The notes under the pieces: model-generated
The model's database searches: none
Seen by the model: only the letters and a program-made list of their open reading frames with translations
Told to the model about the DNA's origin: nothing
Shown here: positions 52,001-62,010 of the stretch, piece after piece
Position numbering within the stretch: position 1 is the first letter of the stretch
Layout: every line of letters starts with the position of its first letter
Origin: Euglena gracilis
Taxonomy: Eukaryota > Euglenida > Euglenophyceae > Euglenales
Assembly (NCBI GenBank): GCA_039621445.1
Contig: CP154956.1
Coordinates: forward strand, 70,926,914-70,990,913
Length of the DNA stretch: 64,000 bases
Direction of reading: 5' to 3'
Made by a program: the position numbers and the translations under genes

Positions 52001-55000
52001 GGGTGCGCGCATTTTAAGGATGTCGTTTCGGACCCCAAGGGGTGCACATTTATTAGGGCAATGCACATAGGGCAAAGAACAACGTACTTGATTTTCCACC
52101 ACTCTTTTTTAGTTTTTCCCCTTCTTGTGAGGTCAAGCCATGAGTCAAGTGATTATGTGTCAAATTTGGGTTTGGACGATAGAAACCCAAATTTCTGGTT
52201 AGGATTCTTCTGAGAATTATGTGTGTTTTCCGACCTGAGACGTGACAGTAATTTCTCCGTTGGGGGGGTACACACTTTTTAGGGAGGTAGTTTCGGACCC
52301 CTCGGGATGCGCACTTATTAGGGCACTGCACACAATTAAGGCGCTGCGCACTTATTAGGGGGGGTTATTAGGGGTTATATTATTTTTATTATTATAGCAG
52401 CCTGGCTGGGAGCTGCTGGCTGTGTAAGAAAAAAAGGTGTTGGCTGGCTGGACCCCCAGGGTTGGCTAAAGAAATTCCCTGGTCAAAGATTCACTTGTAC
52501 CCAGTCAGCATTGCTTGCCAATCATTGCAGATTGCAGGGGTCGGTGTGAAACCCCTCAGGGGTCCATGGAGGGGTGCTGGGCTGCTCATGGCACCTTCTG
52601 CCCAGGCCAGGGGATGTCGCTGTTCAACGCGGAAGAGGCCCAGGTCGTAGCCCAGCTGGTCGGGGAGCTGCTGGACGGGTACGGTGTGGAGCCGTGGCAG
52701 GTCGCGGTGATCTCCCCGTACAACGCCCAAGTCCGGGTGTGTGGCCACGTCGGTGGGAAAGAGGAAGGAGGTGACCATGAACGTTGCAAAAGAAGGGTTC
52801 GGATTTTTTTGTCCACTTCTGCTGAGTTTGTGCAAATTCTGTTTGTCTCTCTGTTTCCGCTTGCCTTTGTGTTTGTGCATTTGTAATTTTTGTACCTGAG
52901 TTTTGGCTGGGGGGGGATACAGATGCATACTTCCACGCAATCTTTTGGCCCTGGAGTTGGAATGATGCTTTTTTCTCATGTCGGAATCCGCCCCATTCCA
53001 GCCATTATGGACACTCAAGTAAGGGAGTTTGAGACACAATTTTTTTTTGACGGAGTTGAGACACAATTTTTTTTGACCCCTTAAATTAAAACGTCCCATA
53101 ATGTTCGCCTCTTTCGTTGAAGCAACACTCAAGAGGAAGGAGCTCAACACAGATTTTGTCCAATGTGTTTACAACTTTTGTGAGGTTTCGGGGCTGCCTT
53201 TGAGGATGAAACATTTTGGGGGTAGCGGGGGTGTTTTGCTGTTGGTTTTCCGACACTTTGCCTGGTCTGCAGCACCTGAAGCAAACCCTGCGGACGGACT
53301 GGCTCACACTGGGTCTGGAGGTGAAGTCGGTGGACGGATGCCAAGGTGTGCTTGGCCGGGCCACCCCACCCCCGTCTGTTGGCATGCCTACTGATTTAGG
53401 GTTTAGGGTCGAACACACACCCTGAGCGCAGCGCAGGGCTAGCTAGGGTCTGGGGTAAAAACCTGGCGGAATCCACCTTCCGGAAGAGGACCGTTTCTGC
53501 CATCGACAGATGACCATTACCCCTCCTCCCCGGACCGCCGGTGCAACCCAGCAGATTGACTGCTTCGTTTGGTGACTGGCTGGTTTTGGGCTCCGAACCC
53601 CTCCCTTCCCTTGGGGGAGGGGTCTGCCAGGATTTGGCCAGAAGTGATTCACCCGGCGCTGAAGTCGCCGAATTCTTTGAGGGGGTTTGACCAAAATCCT
53701 TTGGCTTTGAACTGTTTTGGCCAGGGTGGACAAAGTGACCGACCTGGGGGAGGAAGTCGTGACTGGTTTTTTGACAGCCCTGGGTCGGTGGGTCGGCGTG
53801 TCCCCAGCCCGCTGGTCACTCTGTGTGCCGCTGTGCCTGTCAGGGGCGGAGTACGACATTGTGCTGTTCAGCACTGTGCGCACCTCCCCCGAGGACATTG
53901 GGCAGGTGGCGGGCAGGGTCTGCAGGCGGACCCCACTCTCCCTTTCTCCGCCAAGTCGCCTCCTCAGACAAACTCTCAGGAAAATGATCAATGTCATCAC
54001 AGGTGGGTCAGTGAAGGAAGACCAGCAGATGGTGCTGGTGTTTTGTCTCTGCGGTTTTTTTTTCTTCAAGATCAATTCATTTCTACAAAGTACCGAAATA
54101 TTATTTTCCCCCCAAAATATTCATTTTTTGAAAAGGACATTAAAACTTTTTTAAAAGATTGAAAACACGATAAAAATATCGCAGTGAAGCCCTCCCTCTA
54201 CCAGCGGCCGCCACGCCCACCCCCTGGCACTGGGTTCCTGCGGGATGTCCGCCGGCTCAACGTAGCGCTGACACGGGCAAAGTACTGCCTTGTTGTGGTC
54301 GGCCATGCTGCCGCCCTCGGGGCCCACCCGGTGTGGTCCTCCCCCTTCCGCAAGGCTGATTCGCGCTTGGCATACCTTTTCCCCTTGTTTATTTTGTGCC
54401 TCGCTTGGGCCCTATGCCAAATTTTAGCCAGCGTTTTGGCCGATTTTGGAGGGCAGTGGCTGGGTTGTGGGTAAGTGGGTGGGTGGGTGGGTCGATTCTC
54501 AACTCTCCAGGTCAGGGGGTTTCAAAAAAAAGGGTGTGGGTGGGTGGGTGGGTGGGTGGGTGGGCTGGTGGGTGTGGTGTGGACTGGGGAAATTTCACGG
54601 GGGTTCCAAATGAATGATTGTGCCTGCCCCAGAGTTTTGCCGCAACTGCAACTCCCCCCCCTTCAGATTCCCCAGGGCTGAACGGGAATCCTGGAAACCC
54701 ATTAGGTGGCAGGTTTCGGGGCCTGCCCCTTCCGTTTCCGCGGGTGTCGATTTTCCTTCGGCCTTTTCCGTGCCCGAAGGCTTGTTTGTTTGCGTGGTGC
54801 TGTGGTGGGTTGACCCCGAAGCATTCCTTATTCAGCCCTCCCCCCGACATTTGTGGTCTGGTCCAAAGATTCAATCAACTCCTGTGTCACCCCTCCCTCT
54901 GGGGGGAGTGGGTTTTCAAGAGTGGTGGATGGGTGGGTGAGTTTTGCCCAGCCGAAGGTCGAGCTGGGAAACCTTTTTAAAAGTTTTTTTTCTGATTTTG

Positions 55001-55860
55001 GGGTGGTTAGGGGGCAGGGTTGTATGAGAAGCTCCGCAGACATGAGGTAGGTGGTAGGGGGGGGGGTCCCCACCCCCCCCCCCCCTAGGGGGGTAAGGTG
55101 GTGGGGGGGGTCCCCCCCCCCCCCAGTATTGGAAGGGGGGTCCCCCCCCCACCCCCCCCCCCTCCTCCTCTGCGGAGGCAAAAAAAAATTTCCGGCGCTT
55201 CGCACCGGGAGTGTATTTTAGGACATTTTTTGAGGCTCAACATGAATTTTTTTTTGCAAAATGGCCAAAAATGACCATAAATCGGGACAGGTGGGGGGGG
55301 GAGTTGTCAGGAAATCAAAAATACTATTAGATAGGGCATTTTAAGGCTTCAATTTAGGTGTTGGACATTTATTTTGATTCCCCCCCATTTTTGAGAATTT
55401 TCAGAAAAAATTGACCTTTTGACCCAAAAAGCGGCTAAAATTTTCGGCGACCGAAAACTGGAGGTAGGAGGGGGGGGGTCCCCCCACCCCCCCCCCCAGT
55501 TTCGGAAGGGGGTCCCCCCCCCCTCGGAGATTCCCATACAACCCTGTTAGGGGGTCATGCGTTGGTAGGATTTAAAGGAAAATTATTGGTGGGTGGGTTT
55601 GGATCCAGGGAAAAGTGCCCCCCCCCCCCTTAGGGTCCACTCAGTCTCTATTTTCGTCCTGCTCAGGAATGGGGGGCCCTCGTCGCCAACGCGTGGGAGC
55701 GGTGGCAGTACCACACCGTGCCGGGAGCCTCGCTGGCGGCCGTCCCTCGCCGCCCAGGGTCCCGAGGCAGCCCCCGGCCCTGCACCCACCCCTTCGCTTG
55801 TCTCGCTCTGCCGCAGTTTAGCCACAGACTGTTCTGCTGCTGCAGGGCTGTCGGCTCCGG
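31793..55860 (+). CDS. Superfamily 1 RNA/DNA helicase, Sen1/senataxin-like, about 26 exons
   Basis: Exons: 31793-31867, 32443-32523, 32857-32930, 33677-33743, 33996-34109, ~35389-35467, 36005-36122, 36241-36314, 37362-37505, 39641-39781, 40454-40524, 40753-40835, 41514-41675, 42668-42777, 43224-43303, 43995-44101, 48123-48172, 50762-50885, 51221-51313, 51442-51515, 51798-51861, 52606-52736, 53273-53345, 53844-53905, 54205-54330, 55667 onward. Most adjacent exon pairs match in phase; the poorly resolved part is 34110-37361. Motifs: N-terminal VPDTFHSDKEYY; Q-region IPQVNAI; I GPPGTGKTTTIMG; Ia LTAPSNVAVAQM; II TLVVDEAAQ (split by an intron); III LVLVGDPQQLPATVIS; IV LRIQYRMHPEIAAFPS and HFYNGRLINGPSV; then VISPYNAQVR; V SVDGCQGAEYDIVLFSTVRT; VI DVRRLNVALTRAKYCLVVVG. 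The order and the DEAAQ/YRMHPEI forms fit Sen1/senataxin-type helicases, which resolve R-loops and act in transcription termination. The exon after 33743 is reached through a GC donor (CAG|GCGTGT). After EWGALVANAWERWQYHTVPG the C-terminus runs into an open Arg/Pro-rich tail whose end is not resolved. Confidence 0.92.
34110..35388. other. Poorly resolved part of the helicase gene
   Basis: Between the exon ending 34109 and the segment at about 35389 there is a repeat (34228-34620), a family-1 end at 35161 (AGGGCTGAATGGGAAC) and one possible exon, about 34361-34432, with an acceptor-like ccttag and a GAG|GTATTC donor. That segment reads MLVIQWPRLSKRPKSSHQES in phase 0. I cannot confirm it. Confidence 0.35.
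34228..34620. repeat. Repeat with inverted CCAAATATAACCCCC / GGGGGTTATA ends
   Basis: ATATGTAACCAAATATAACC on the left and TATATTTGGGGGGGGGTTAT, then ATGTATG, on the right are inverted. CCCCCAAATATAAA motifs recur inside. Similar to the elements at 42062 and 62692. Confidence 0.65.
37506..39640. other. Helicase intron before motif I
   Basis: About 2.1 kb with poly-C/poly-G hairpins (38085-38195, 38441-38465), GGCTGGCTGG tracts and AT-rich filler. No exon recognised. Confidence 0.45.
42062..42430. repeat. Repeat with CCCAAATAATAAACCCC / GGGGTTATTATTTGGGG ends
   Basis: The left part has CCCCCCAAATAACAACCCCC and GCCCAAATAATAAACCCC, the middle GCCCAAATAATAAACCCC again, and the right end GGGGGGTTATTATTTGGGG. 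The ends are inverted. It lies inside a helicase intron. Confidence 0.65.
42780..43200. repeat. (GT)n and (CA)n compound microsatellite
   Basis: GT-rich array (42780-43020) including (GT)n at 42858-42898 and (CT)n at 42969-42987, followed by CA-rich (43036-43195, ACACACCCACACCC). The two halves are roughly complementary. The next helicase exon begins at 43224. Confidence 0.9.
45150..47439 (+). mobile_element. pogo-like DNA transposon inserted in a helicase intron
   Basis: The terminal inverted repeat CAGTCCGAGCAAAAATTA is at the left end (45150), with its complement ending GCTCGGACTG at 47439. Just inside both ends are subterminal repeats (AAAAATTACGGGAAAAAATT; AATTACGGGAAAAAAATTTC). The element is 2290 bp and contains a broken transposase on the + strand. 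The expected TA duplication is not clear: the left flank is TTA, the right flank CAT. Confidence 0.85.
45358..46710 (+). pseudogene. Transposase of the pogo-like element (DDE superfamily), frameshifted
   Basis: From ATG 45358 the first exon has VTDWARQHGIKGAIDRHKK, a helix-turn-helix-like start. A 44-nt GT-AG intron (45552-45595) follows, and exon 2 starts WLKFWKDNGRYYVHSKRGRK. Near 45855 a one-base shift is needed to move from SWARYHLSK to GVLVATSDRTVPADQ. A 43-nt intron (45913-45955) then leads to VLDAARGFFGELVQ. The catalytic region shows FNWDEYF, QMIWQGWTDG and LLVADAAPQHGD. A second shift near 46508 separates VVVIPK from DVTHVFQPADQF, the QPAD block typical of pogo/Tigger transposases, and the frame ends at TGA 46708. 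Decayed C-terminal sequence (AAIIRRSWDATGIPRSLW) follows at about 46920. Two shifts mean this copy is probably inactive. Confidence 0.8.
47666..47991. mobile_element. MITE with CAATCAGACTTTCATTTA inverted ends and GCGCCGCGG core
   Basis: Left end CAATCAGACTTTCATTTA, right end TAAATGAAAGTCTGATTG: a perfect 18-bp inverted repeat. Inside are 10 or more irregular copies of GTGCGCCGCGG-like units. The sequence just before it (47590-47665, TTTTTCCCGTATTTGTG...) resembles the subterminal repeats of the neighbouring pogo-like element. Confidence 0.8.
48302..48624. mobile_element. Fold-back MITE with about 125-bp inverted arms
   Basis: Starts CAGTTCAAAAAGTCATGACC, ends GGTCATGACTTTTTGAACTG. Arms 48302-48433 and 48500-48624 are complementary with few mismatches, meeting at GGAGGTACCTGG / CCAGGTACCTCC around a loop of about 66 nt. 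Both flanks are AG, so a 2-bp duplication is possible. The internal copy TGGTTCAAAAAGTCATTACTCC near each end shows the terminal motif is itself repeated. No coding capacity. Confidence 0.9.
48653..48858. repeat. Family-2 intronic element copy
   Basis: Starts TATATTAGGTTCATGACCTG, ends GGGTTCCTAAAAAGACCTCTG. The interior has GGTGGGTCCCGGCCGAGCCC, GGTGGGTAACCTGCC and AAATTGACCGCCAAACAGTG, shared with the 18352, 22339 and 27567 copies. It lies directly beside the fold-back MITE and a (TA)n tract. Confidence 0.7.
48859..50761. other. Helicase intron between motifs II and III: repeats only
   Basis: AT-rich filler to 49150, C-rich stretches, then CCCCCCCCGGGGGGGG hairpins and GCTAGCCAGCCC repeats (50315-50720). 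No exon recognised. Confidence 0.45.
51985..52370. repeat. Repeats of the TGCGCACTTATTAGGGC type
   Basis: ACTAATAAGTGCACGGGTGC, TTTCGGACCCCAAGGGGTGC and ACATTTATTAGGGCA (51989-52060) recur at 52265-52365 as TTTCGGACCCCTCGGGATGC, GCACTTATTAGGGCACTGC and GCGCACTTATTAGGG. A related copy is at 15525-15600 (GTAGTTTGGGACCCTCAGGG, GTGCGCACTTATTTGG). Confidence 0.65.
54331..55666. other. Helicase intron before the last recognised exon, with family-1 and reversed repeats
   Basis: GGGTGGGTGG tracts (54476-54575), a family-1 left end AGGGCTGAACGGGAAT at 54674, long CCCCCC/GGGGGG hairpins (55050-55165, 55465-55525), a CCGGCGCTTCGCACCGG stem-loop at about 55191, a reverse-orientation copy of the 3985-4390 repeat (55205-55440), and a right-end-like ATTCCCATACAACCCTG at 55527. 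Confidence 0.55.
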
Positions 55861-56940
55861 CTTTCGCCTAAAATCGGATCCCCAAACCTTGCCCCCTATC
55901 CCCCCTTCCCGACCAATGTCCAACTTAGCAGTTGCCTGGGGGAGGGTGGCCCCCGAACTGTCGGGGGAGTTCGGAACCCATTTCAATTCCCCCTTGAACA
56001 ACACCGCACCCCCCAACCCGCCTGGGTCATCCTTTCCGGACCCACAACCCCCTGCCCTTCAGCCCCCCCCTCCCTCCCGGGCTTCGCCGGGCCCTGTTCG
56101 CGCCAGCCCCCCAGCCCGGCCTCCACCGGCCACCCGCCGCCCCAACCGCCGCACCCCCTCACGGCTCCCGCCACCCGCGACAACACCGTGGTGCGGTGGG
56201 CGATGCCCACAGAACGCCCCCACAGAATGTATTGTGCACATGATTTTCAAAGGGTTTGTCCTAATTGTCCCACACCAGTTATTGGCCAGAAACACCTGGC
56301 TGTGTGCAATGTGGTCAGTTCTTTTGACAGCTTTAAACCACTGTGTCCCTCCAGGGTGAGGTCCCAGAAAGTGAATAACCCGGGACTCCCCAGCGTTCAA
56401 CAAGAGCGTTTAACATTCCCTGTGTTTTTGCCCCCCCCCCGGAGATGTCCCTGGCAAGTGTGTGCAGTGCGGATAAAAAAAAAGCCTGTGTGTGCAGTGC
56501 GGAAAGCTATTCAAGGAATAGCATTGGGGTTTGGGTTATTGGCCAGGGATAGGGTTAGGTTTAGAATTGGGTTAGGTTTCGGATTTAGGTCTCATAAAGA
56601 AAGGTCCACGCATCAACCTTCTCTTTCCTCGCCTATGAGCGTGCACTCATCAAAGTGAGACACCCACTGTAAGGCCCCACACACAGTTCTTTTTTTAAAG
56701 GGCCAGGCTGTGCCAACAGAGGACTTTTTGAAGACCCGCCCGTCACCGCCCAGTGGTACGCTGCCCACCCAGACAGCTGCTTCACAGCACAGAACCACAG
56801 AACCTCTTTCCACACACCGTTAAATCGCACACCACACCTGAAGTATTTATTTTTTCCTTTGTTGCTGGAAATGCCCTATGCCATGTGCGCAGCTTTCGTG
56901 TGTGTGCGCGCGCGTGAGTGTGTGTGCGCGCGCGTGTATG
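55861..56940 (+). other. Open Pro/Arg-rich continuation of the helicase 3' exon, end unresolved
   Basis: The frame of the last helicase exon stays open to TGA 56357. To about 56190 it is GC-rich and Pro-rich (PPARPPPATRRPNRRTPSRL). Beyond that the composition falls and it is probably intron or 3' UTR. A different frame at about 56227 reads YCAHDFQRVCPNCP, which looks zinc-finger-like but is probably chance. Confidence 0.3.
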
Positions 56941-56943
56941 CGA

Positions 56944-57164
56944 AGGGCGGTATGGGAATCCCCAAAATATGTGGTGGGGGGGGTTCGACCCCCCCCCCCA
57001 TCCTGGTGGGTGGGGGTGACCCCCCCACCCCTTCCCGTATTTGCGGGGGCGCCGATGTTTAGGTCAAAATTATCCTTCGGCGCCTTTGGCGCCCAAGAAG
57101 CTTTTCCTGGCGAGGTGCATAGTGGGGGGGTCACCTCATCCACCAGGTGTTCCCATACAGCCCT
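56944..57164. mobile_element. Family-1 introner-like element, complete copy
   Basis: Left end AGGGCGGTATGGGAAT, right end GTTCCCATACAGCCCT: inverted repeats, 14 of 16 matching. Inside are GGGGGGGTTCGACCCCCCC hairpins and the stem-loop GGCGCCTTTGGCGCC (57079-57093). It sits between two GC/GT microsatellite segments, so any target duplication is masked. Confidence 0.75.
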
Positions 57165-57317
<153 letters not shown>

Positions 57318-57438
57318 ATACAATCACTTAGTCACTGGCTGACCCTGCAACTGCAATAAAAATATGATTCGACAGTGACTGCAGACGCCTGTGAATCGAG
57401 GCACCCACACGTCGAGGGTTCATGGACATCGGGTTCAG

Positions 57439-57536
57439 GGCAACCCAGTCGGTCGGTGCTTCAGAGAGGAGTGCAACATCCCCGAGTTCGGCACCCTGGG
57501 AGACTACCCAAAGGGGGCTTGTGGTCCACAGCAGGT
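57439..57536 (+). CDS. Possible exon, unidentified
   Basis: Flanked by an acceptor-like caacccag and a donor-like CAG|GTCCGT. Two frames are open: SVGASERSATSPSSAPWETT and GRCFREECNIPEFGTLGDYP. The splice-like borders and higher GC are the only support. It could belong to a Ser/Pro-rich tail of the upstream helicase or to a separate gene. Confidence 0.25.
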
Positions 57537-57579
57537 CCGTCAACTACATCTGACGGATGACCCCAATCGAAACTAAACA

Positions 57580-58330
57580 TCTGTACATCTATTTTGAACA
57601 CCCTCCAAGACATCCAACGTATCACACAGAATGCAAGATTTTAGACATCATCCAATATTTATTATTGAAAATGACCAATGCGCAAATGCGTTGAATAGAG
57701 ACCGAGCTATGCATAATACAAGCGTCTTATAGACAATTTCATGCGAGGTATGTGATGGCTCAAGCAGTCATTTGGAGATTTGGTGAACGACACCAATATT
57801 GGGGGCCATTGATTGCCATAATTGCTCGCATCAAGCTGGTCTTCAAGGAATTGAGATGGTGTTGTTTTTACTACGGACTCCCCTTTCAAGCCACCTTTTG
57901 CCAATGGGCAGCCAAGGGCCGATCTGGAGTGCAGTTGGGGTATGGACGATGGTCCAAGGATGTCAGAAATCAATTTTTCCTGTCACCCTGGTTTTGCCTG
58001 TTTTTCTGTAGATTTCGAGTTGACCGCCCTGGGAAAGCAGCTTGTTTTGCCCCGTTTAGGACTGACTGCTCTGGCTTGCATGCACCATCGTAATCCTTCT
58101 CATACGTCCCGCGTCTTATCCTCCAAGGAGCTGTTCCTTCTTGGCCTTGAATGAAAAGATGTAGCGCGAGCTTGCTGCGGTGAACACTGTGGTAAATTTT
58201 TTTGTGCCGATTCTCGTTAACCGTTCTGATGAGCAGAGTCCAATCCTGCAACATAATGAGGTGGCCAAACCCAACCCTTTCCAACGTTGATCCAAGTCAT
58301 CACGGGGGTATAGCGCCATTCAGCCCCCTT
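57580..58330. other. Lower-GC stretch, nothing recognised
   Basis: Open frames of about 100 residues exist on both strands (for example WRFGERHQYWGPLIAII on +), but they have no recognisable motif. The segment could be a decayed mobile element. Confidence 0.3.
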
Positions 58331-58751
58331 TGCGCCTGGCGGCCGCCAAAGTAGCGCGGCCGCGAATGGTGGGCTGGCGCTGCGAAGATCGCCCAGCACA
58401 GTGCCCGGTGCCGCTTCCCTCCATCGGTCTGTGCGATGGCTTTGTGGATTCAATTTCGATTCCGTCATATCCGGAATTTTAAGTGCTTCCAACTGGGGTC
58501 TGGCTGGTGGATTCCGATGATGGTCAGCTCTCCAAAGTGTTTGTGTCCCCCTGGTATCAAATTGGGTCACACACACACACACACACACATCTTTACACAT
58601 TCACAGATTTTGTATTTGGATTTACATTTACAGATTTATATGTATCCATATACATATTGCAGTGGAAAGCCCCCAATGAACCATTTCTATATCTGTCAGG
58701 GAAAGAATGTGTTGATCAAGTGAATATTTCAGTGGTTCGAAAGGCACCGCC

Positions 58752-58867
58752 GGTGAGCGATGCGGCCACTGAGAGTGCGTCCTCCAGCTCCCCCACAGCA
58801 GCGCCGTGGCTACCCAACGGCACACCACGCCACAGCGAGGCAGGGACTGAAGGGGACCGGGATCAGG
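58752..58867 (+). CDS. Possible Ser/Pro-rich exon, unidentified
   Basis: After GGTGAG the frame reads DAATESASSSSPTAAPWLPN then GTPRHSEAGTEGDRDQ and meets a donor-like CAG|GTTTCG. A low-complexity Ser/Thr/Pro-rich protein segment is plausible; no family can be named. Confidence 0.3.
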
Positions 58868-59356
58868 TTTCGGAGGTGCATATGCCGCCTTTGGACCTCC
58901 AAATTACCCTTCAACGGAGGAGTGACAAGTTTTGGTTGTAACTTGCCTCAAAGAACAAGTTTCCCCACAAGTTAAAAGATTTTTTTTCATTTTCGCCATA
59001 TTTTTTAGTCGTTTTCGCCTCATACCGATTGCACCTTCTCCACGATATATTGGGTGGCAGACCAGTAGATAGACCGATGAATGTTCTGCAACACCATTTA
59101 TCTTTGTTGTGTCTGAGAATGGAATTGGCTGTCCGCACGGCACTTTTTACCTACACAGTGTGCCAAAACCTGCACACACAATGTGTACACCACAGCCCAA
59201 GCTTATGGGGTGACATAGGCGGTGGGGCCCTGTGGCTGAGTACCCACTCGCATTCTCGAGGGGGTAAAGCTGATTTTTGGCACTTTGCAAGATTGTTGCC
59301 AACTTTGTGAGCCAATATGCATGGGTTGTATTTCTTGGGACTGTCAGTGTGCATGA

Positions 59357-59360
<4 letters not shown>

Positions 59361-59407
<47 letters not shown>

Positions 59408-59585
59408 GTGAGTGAGTGAGTGAGTGAGTGAGTGAGTGAGTGAGTGAGTGAGTGAGTGAGTGAGTGAGTGTGAGTGTGAGTGTGAGTGTGAGTGTGAGTG
59501 TGAGTGTGAGTGTGAGTGTGAGTGTGAGTGTGAGTGTGAGTGTGAGTGTGAGTGTGTGTGTGTATGTGTGTGTGTGTGTGTGTGC
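59361..59585. repeat. (GT)n, (GAGT)n, (GAGTGT)n compound microsatellite
   Basis: (GT)n to about 59407, then (GAGT)n to about 59470, then (GAGTGT)n to about 59553, then (GT)n. Confidence 0.95.
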
Positions 59586-60229
59586 AAGTCGGCCAGTGAT
59601 CTTACAACAAAGCGAAAGAATGACTCCCTTGAGCACCGCTGCACCTGAGGTCAACGTGGCATCGAGCACATCGCCCAGTAACTTCCTTGTTGGCCAACTG
59701 GGGCCAGCTGCCCCGCCTTGGGCTGTCTTTCCAGCCACCCCTTTCACCTACCCACCCAGACCCCTTGGACTGATTGCAGTTGCAGTTCGATGCGGGGATT
59801 TTTTTTAACTTCGGACCCGGGAAGGGGTTGGGGGGTGTTCCTCTGAACCCCCCCTCTGGGGGGTACCCCCAAGGGCCATGTAGGTCCCCCACGGGGGCAG
59901 GGTTTCAGCGAAGTGCCGAAATTGTTTGACCTTGAAATTGTCCCCGAAAAAAAATGCATACCCCGGACCCCCTTCCTCCCCCCCGGGGGGGGGGGGGCGG
60001 TGCGGTTCCCCCTGGGCTGGTGGGGGCCCCCTCCCCCGGTCTTACAAAAAATCCCTGGTTTGATGTGTGGGTGGTCGGCTCTCCAAGGCCTACTATCACG
60101 CAGTCAGGCAAACGGCGAAGGCAAACAAGTGGGCAGATAGGGCAGCCATTGTTTGTATTGCCCCTGGGGAGGGGGGCGTATAACCAATCCAGGGGGGTCG
60201 GCGAAAATTTTTGGGTGATTGATGGAATA

Positions 60230-60310
60230 GGGTTAGGGTTAGGAGTTAGGCCTAACTTTAGCCTTGATTTTTTTGTGTCATTGATGGAACAGGGATAGGG
60301 TTCGGAGTTC
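60230..60310. repeat. Short TTAGGG-like motif cluster
   Basis: GGGTTAGGGTTAGGAGTTAGG followed about 65 nt later by ACAGGGATAGGGTTCGGAGT. A few telomere-like units only; a similar short cluster is at 56545-56580. Too short to call a telomeric tract. Confidence 0.5.
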
Positions 60311-60618
60311 GTCTAATTTTAGGCCTAACTTGTACACCTCGATAAGTTGTTGACCCCTCTGGATTGGTTATATGCCCCCCAGGAGCGGGGGCGTATAAAC
60401 AATGGCTGCCTTGCAAACACCACAACAGCACCAAAAAACCAAACCCCAGAGCATCTGCTAGCCGATGGGCTGTGGTGACAGTTCTTGCAAACTAGCATGG
60501 CCCCGCCCCACACAGCAGTGTCCCAGCCAGCTCTGCTGCAGCACTTCGTACGAAAATTGAGGCCAGTCCTATGAAAGCTGACGTTTTCCTGTTTCCTGAC
60601 CACTTCCATATTGCAGAC

Positions 60619-60676
60619 CAAACAAACAAACAAACAAACAAACAAACAAACAAACAAACAAACAAACAAACAAATA
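60619..60676. repeat. (CAAA)n microsatellite
   Basis: About 14 units of CAAA, ending in AAATAAAC. Confidence 0.95.
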
Positions 60677-60729
60677 AACATTGAATGTAAGGTCATTCCC
60701 CACCAGCTTTGGGCTGTGCATCATTCAAA

Positions 60730-62010
60730 GATGAGCCCGCTGAGAGGTGCCTGGGGCACTGCTCCGTGGCCCGAGGCCGAGACCGCCGAACCAGACCATC
60801 TAAACCATTGGCGTTATCCGCAGCTCCGGGCGTCAATCGGTTCGCCAGGGACGAGGGGGCTGACCTTAGCAGCCCAAAGCGCTCCGGCCCCGTACCCCCC
60901 CGCCGGCCTCCCCACACCACCGCCCCACCCCGGCCCCTCGCTCCCGCCGCCACCCGTGCCGCCCGCCGCCGCCGCCGCCACCGCCGCCGCCACGCACTCG
61001 CCCTGGGGACCCGACGCAGCCCCACTGCCACTCAGGCTGCGGTGCTTTCTTTCGCGGGCCAAGGCAGCTCCCCTTCCCTCAATTGGCCGAGTGACACAGT
61101 TGGCCGAGTCTCCAGGGTCGTTGCTCTCCGGAGTGGAGCATGGGCCGAGACCTCCTGAGCCGCTCACAGCCGCCTGGGGCCGAGCACTCCCGCCGGCCAC
61201 CCTCCCCCTCCGCCGCGGCACTGCGTTTGGTCCTGCGCCATTTTTGGGGCGTATGCATATGAGGCCAGCCCAAATGCCTGCCCCCCCCCCCCCGATGACC
61301 CCCCCCCTTTGGGGGGCTGAATGACAACCATACCCCCAACCCCGACCGTCCGTCTGCCTCGCCATGTTTGGGGCTGTGGGTTGAGGGTGGTTTAGAGTGG
61401 TGCCGCCCCTCAGCGCCGTCGCCTCCGCCCGTGCTGTCTCCCCCGGTGGCTCCCTTGGCGGGGGTGGGGCCTGCTACACCGGCCAACCCAGAGACGGCCA
61501 GGCTTCCCCACAATGGAGAAGGGTACAGCCTCGGCCAGCCACGCGTGGCAAATGGGGAACCATCCCCGGTTGCTGAAGGATGTTGGACACTGCAATGACA
61601 GGGACCGTGCCTTGGTACCCCCACTGCCTGGAAGCGTCGGTCCCCTCCCAGAGCACCCGCCAGCCTGCTCCGCAATATTCATTTGTTGGGGGGGGGGGGG
61701 GGGGGGCGGAACAGCGAATGCACCGACGAATATGCTGCGCTGTGAACGCGCCCGCATTTGCCCTTTGCCTCTCAAAATGGAAGTATGATCTGAATTATCA
61801 TCATCATCATTATTATGGAAGATTAGAGCAAGGGCCGTGGGAGAGGCCTGCTGGTGGCTTTGGCCAGCCTTGTCCCCTGCCCCTCCCCCCGGATGGCGCA
61901 GCTTTTGAGCCGCTCCCGCCCCCTCTGATGTCCCGTGCAGACTGCCCGATCTACGGTGCAACACCATGGAGCGTAGGGAGGGGGGTGGGCCGGTGTGTCA
62001 ATGGTTGACA
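60730..62010 (+). other. GC-rich region with open Pro/Ala/Arg-rich segments, possible exons unresolved
   Basis: Composition matches real exons elsewhere in the window. Open segments include 60731-61110 (for example LPTPPPHPGPSLPPPPVPPA) and 61395-61598 (PSAPSPPPVLSPPVAPLAGV then TPANPETARLPHNGEGY, stop TGA 61596). They are low-complexity, open in more than one frame, and have no recognisable domain. They may be exons of a Pro-rich protein or simply GC-rich non-coding DNA. Confidence 0.25.

Noticed and set aside
56227-56310. Zinc-finger-like YCAHDFQRVCPNCP ... KHLAVC
   Set aside because: The Cys/His spacing fits no standard finger and it lies in a region of falling GC with no splice support.
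58217-58600. Minus-strand frame (GAKGAEWRYTPVMTWINVGK) as a gene or cloning-vector fragment
   Set aside because: No recognisable family and it does not match vector lacZ; left unassigned.
60230-60310. Telomere or internal telomeric repeat
   Set aside because: Only two to three TTAGGG-like units; it may be chance or a decayed remnant.
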